DNA of 6,466 bases from JBBAFB01 sp041655595. Lineage in GTDB: Bacteria; Bacillota; DULZ01. This document shows positions 5,510-6,466 of this stretch, piece after piece. The notes below the pieces were generated by a model. That model did no database searches. It was given only the letters and a program-made list of their open reading frames with translations, and was not told the origin of the DNA. Location: positions 1-6,466 of the forward strand of contig JBBAFB010000120.1 of NCBI GenBank assembly GCA_041655595.1. The letters are read 5' to 3'. Made by a program: the position numbers and the translations under genes. Every line of letters starts with the position of its first letter. Position 1 is the first letter of the stretch.

Positions 5510-6292
5510 ATGAAAATTTTAACCTGCATTTCCATTGAAATAACAAAACTTTTCCGGTCTAGGATTCCATTAATGACCATCCTGGCTTCAATGTTAATAC
5601 CGTTTTTTGGGGGCTTTTTTATGTTCATTTTAAAAGATCCCGACCTGGCTAAGGGGCTTGGTTTTATTTCAGCAAAAGCACAAATAATGGGGGACGCAGA
5701 TTGGCCCTCTTATTTAGGCCTGCTTGCACAGGCAATAGCAGTTGGTGGGTTACTGATATTTGGGTTTGTTATGAGTTGGATTTTTGGTAGGGAGTATTCA
5801 GACAGAACTATAAAAGATTTGTTGGCCCTGCCCATATCACGCAATTTGATTGTGCTTTCCAAATTTATTGTTACGATTTTATGGTGTCTAATTCTTGCTG
5901 TGCTTGTGCTGGTTTTAGGTATTCTTGTCGGAAAAATAGTTGATATACCCGGCTGGTCGGCGGATATAATCCTACAAGGTATTTCAGTTTTTATTACTTC
6001 TGCTACATTGACCATATTACTATCCACACCGGTGGCTTTTTTTGCAAGTTCCGGGCGTGGGTATTTATCCCCACTTGGGTTTATGATTTTTACCCTTGTG
6101 TTGGCACAGATTGTCGCAGCAACGGGTTATGGACAGTTTTTTCCTTGGTCCGTACCGGCACTTATAAGTGGCATTGCCGGGGACAGCGATGCAAAAATTG
6201 AAGCGATAAGCATTGCTATTGTATGTCTAACAAGTGCCCTTGGACTATTTAGCACTACCTTTTGGTGGAGGTATGCGGATCAGGAGATATAG
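5510..6292 (+). CDS. ABC-2 type permease of the BcrAB/NatAB-like exporter
   Basis: The membrane subunit has 260 residues and six predicted hydrophobic helices (roughly 18-40, 66-90, 116-140, 152-177, 184-208, 231-252). The N-terminus (MKILTCISIEITKLFRSRIPL) has the amphipathic KLFRSR-type entry common in ABC-2 permeases of this size. The loop after helix 2 (FGREYSDRTIKDLLALPISR, about 92-111) is the most conserved part of the family and is thought to contact the ATPase (coupling helix). GGGGAGG (5497-5503) lies 6 bases before the ATG and overlaps the end of the ATPase gene, whose stop is 1 base away, so the genes are translationally coupled. No signal peptide or soluble domain is present. Assignment to transport class is firm; the cargo is unknown. 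Confidence 0.9.
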   Translation: MKILTCISIEITKLFRSRIPLMTILASMLIPFFGGFFMFILKDPDLAKGLGFISAKAQIMGDADWPSYLGLLAQAIAVGGLLIFGFVMSWIFGREYSDRTIKDLLALPISRNLIVLSKFIVTILWCLILAVLVLVLGILVGKIVDIPGWSADIILQGISVFITSATLTILLSTPVAFFASSGRGYLSPLGFMIFTLVLAQIVAATGYGQFFPWSVPALISGIAGDSDAKIEAISIAIVCLTSALGLFSTTFWWRYADQEI

Positions 6293-6445
6293 TCACTGCC
6301 TTTATCAGCTTATGGCAAACAAAGCGTCCCCCTGCCACGGTGCCACGGGATGGTATTTATGCTCATAGCAATGTATACATGTAAATATTTATTTCTAAAG
6401 CCCGTTGGATTAAACTAATGGTATAATTAAATAATTGTGAATAAA
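6293..6445. other. Intergenic DNA after the exporter operon
   Basis: No gene is visible. There is a tandem 8-bp repeat, TGCCACGG twice (6333-6348), inside a GC-rich block (6325-6352), a 10-bp palindrome ATGTATACAT (6371-6380), and a TATAAT box (6422-6427) without a fitting -35 box. The palindrome and box may be chance. Confidence 0.4.
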
Positions 6446-6466
6446 AGCAGCCGCCTGTGGGCTGCT
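6446..6466 (+). terminator. Terminator-like hairpin cut by the window edge
   Basis: AGCAGCC (6446-6452) and GGCTGCT (6460-6466) form a perfect 7-bp GC-rich stem with a 7-base loop. The bases just before it are AATAAA, so Ts after it would complete a bidirectional terminator, but the window ends at the stem. It may end the exporter operon or a short transcript from the TATAAT box at 6422. Confidence 0.65.

Noticed and set aside
5710..6027. 105-residue minus-strand ORF within the permease gene
   Set aside because: It is opposite the hydrophobic permease frame, with no ribosome binding site or domain.
1..6466. CRISPR arrays, insertion sequences, tRNA or rRNA genes
   Set aside because: I saw no regularly spaced repeats, transposase frames, tRNA cloverleafs other than the tRNA-like part of tmRNA, or rRNA segments.

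Overview
The window looks like a chromosomal segment of a Gram-positive member of the class Clostridia, perhaps Peptococcaceae-like. The evidence is strong purine-rich ribosome binding sites (AGGAGG, AAGGAG, GGGGAGG), AT-rich intergenic DNA with sigma-A type promoters, an Lsa/CplR-type ABC-F gene, a flavodoxin-like (EFR1-type) remnant and a tmRNA tag ending in YALAA. The genus is inference only.

Bases 1-1723 are a housekeeping block. It starts inside an ABC importer ATPase with a C-terminal TOBE-like region. A near-perfect promoter (TTGACT, 17 bases, TATAAT) then overlaps the end of that gene and leads into smpB, followed by a complete 350-nt tmRNA gene (ssrA). SmpB and tmRNA act together in trans-translation, so the promoter makes smpB-ssrA a unit separate from the importer. 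The 216 bases between smpB and ssrA hold several inverted repeats and one arm of what looks like a dispersed repeat.

Bases 1724-2500 are a small convergent/divergent section. crcB/fluC (fluoride channel) is on the minus strand, facing the end of ssrA across a GGGACAA/TTGTCCC palindrome. It has its own promoter, a leader of about 107 nt and a strong ribosome binding site. Divergent from it is the control region of an ABC-F gene, with a TATAAT box, a 12-bp palindrome, a tiny ORF and a complete intrinsic terminator ahead of the coding region. This layout suggests transcription attenuation.

Bases 2501-6466 are accessory. They carry an Lsa/CplR-like ABC-F ribosome-protection protein (predicted lincosamide/streptogramin A/pleuromutilin resistance), a roughly 590-base stretch with two decayed genes (an unidentified one and a flavodoxin-like EFR1 N-terminus, once joined by a GTGA overlap), and a two-gene BcrAB/NatAB-like exporter operon (ATPase plus six-helix permease). 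The window ends in a terminator-like hairpin cut by its edge. The ABC-F gene and exporter may both serve antibiotic tolerance by different means, but nothing shows they are co-regulated.

I see no clearly new biological system. The most promising points are the attenuator-like leader of the ABC-F gene, the crcB leader, and the decayed two-gene unit.
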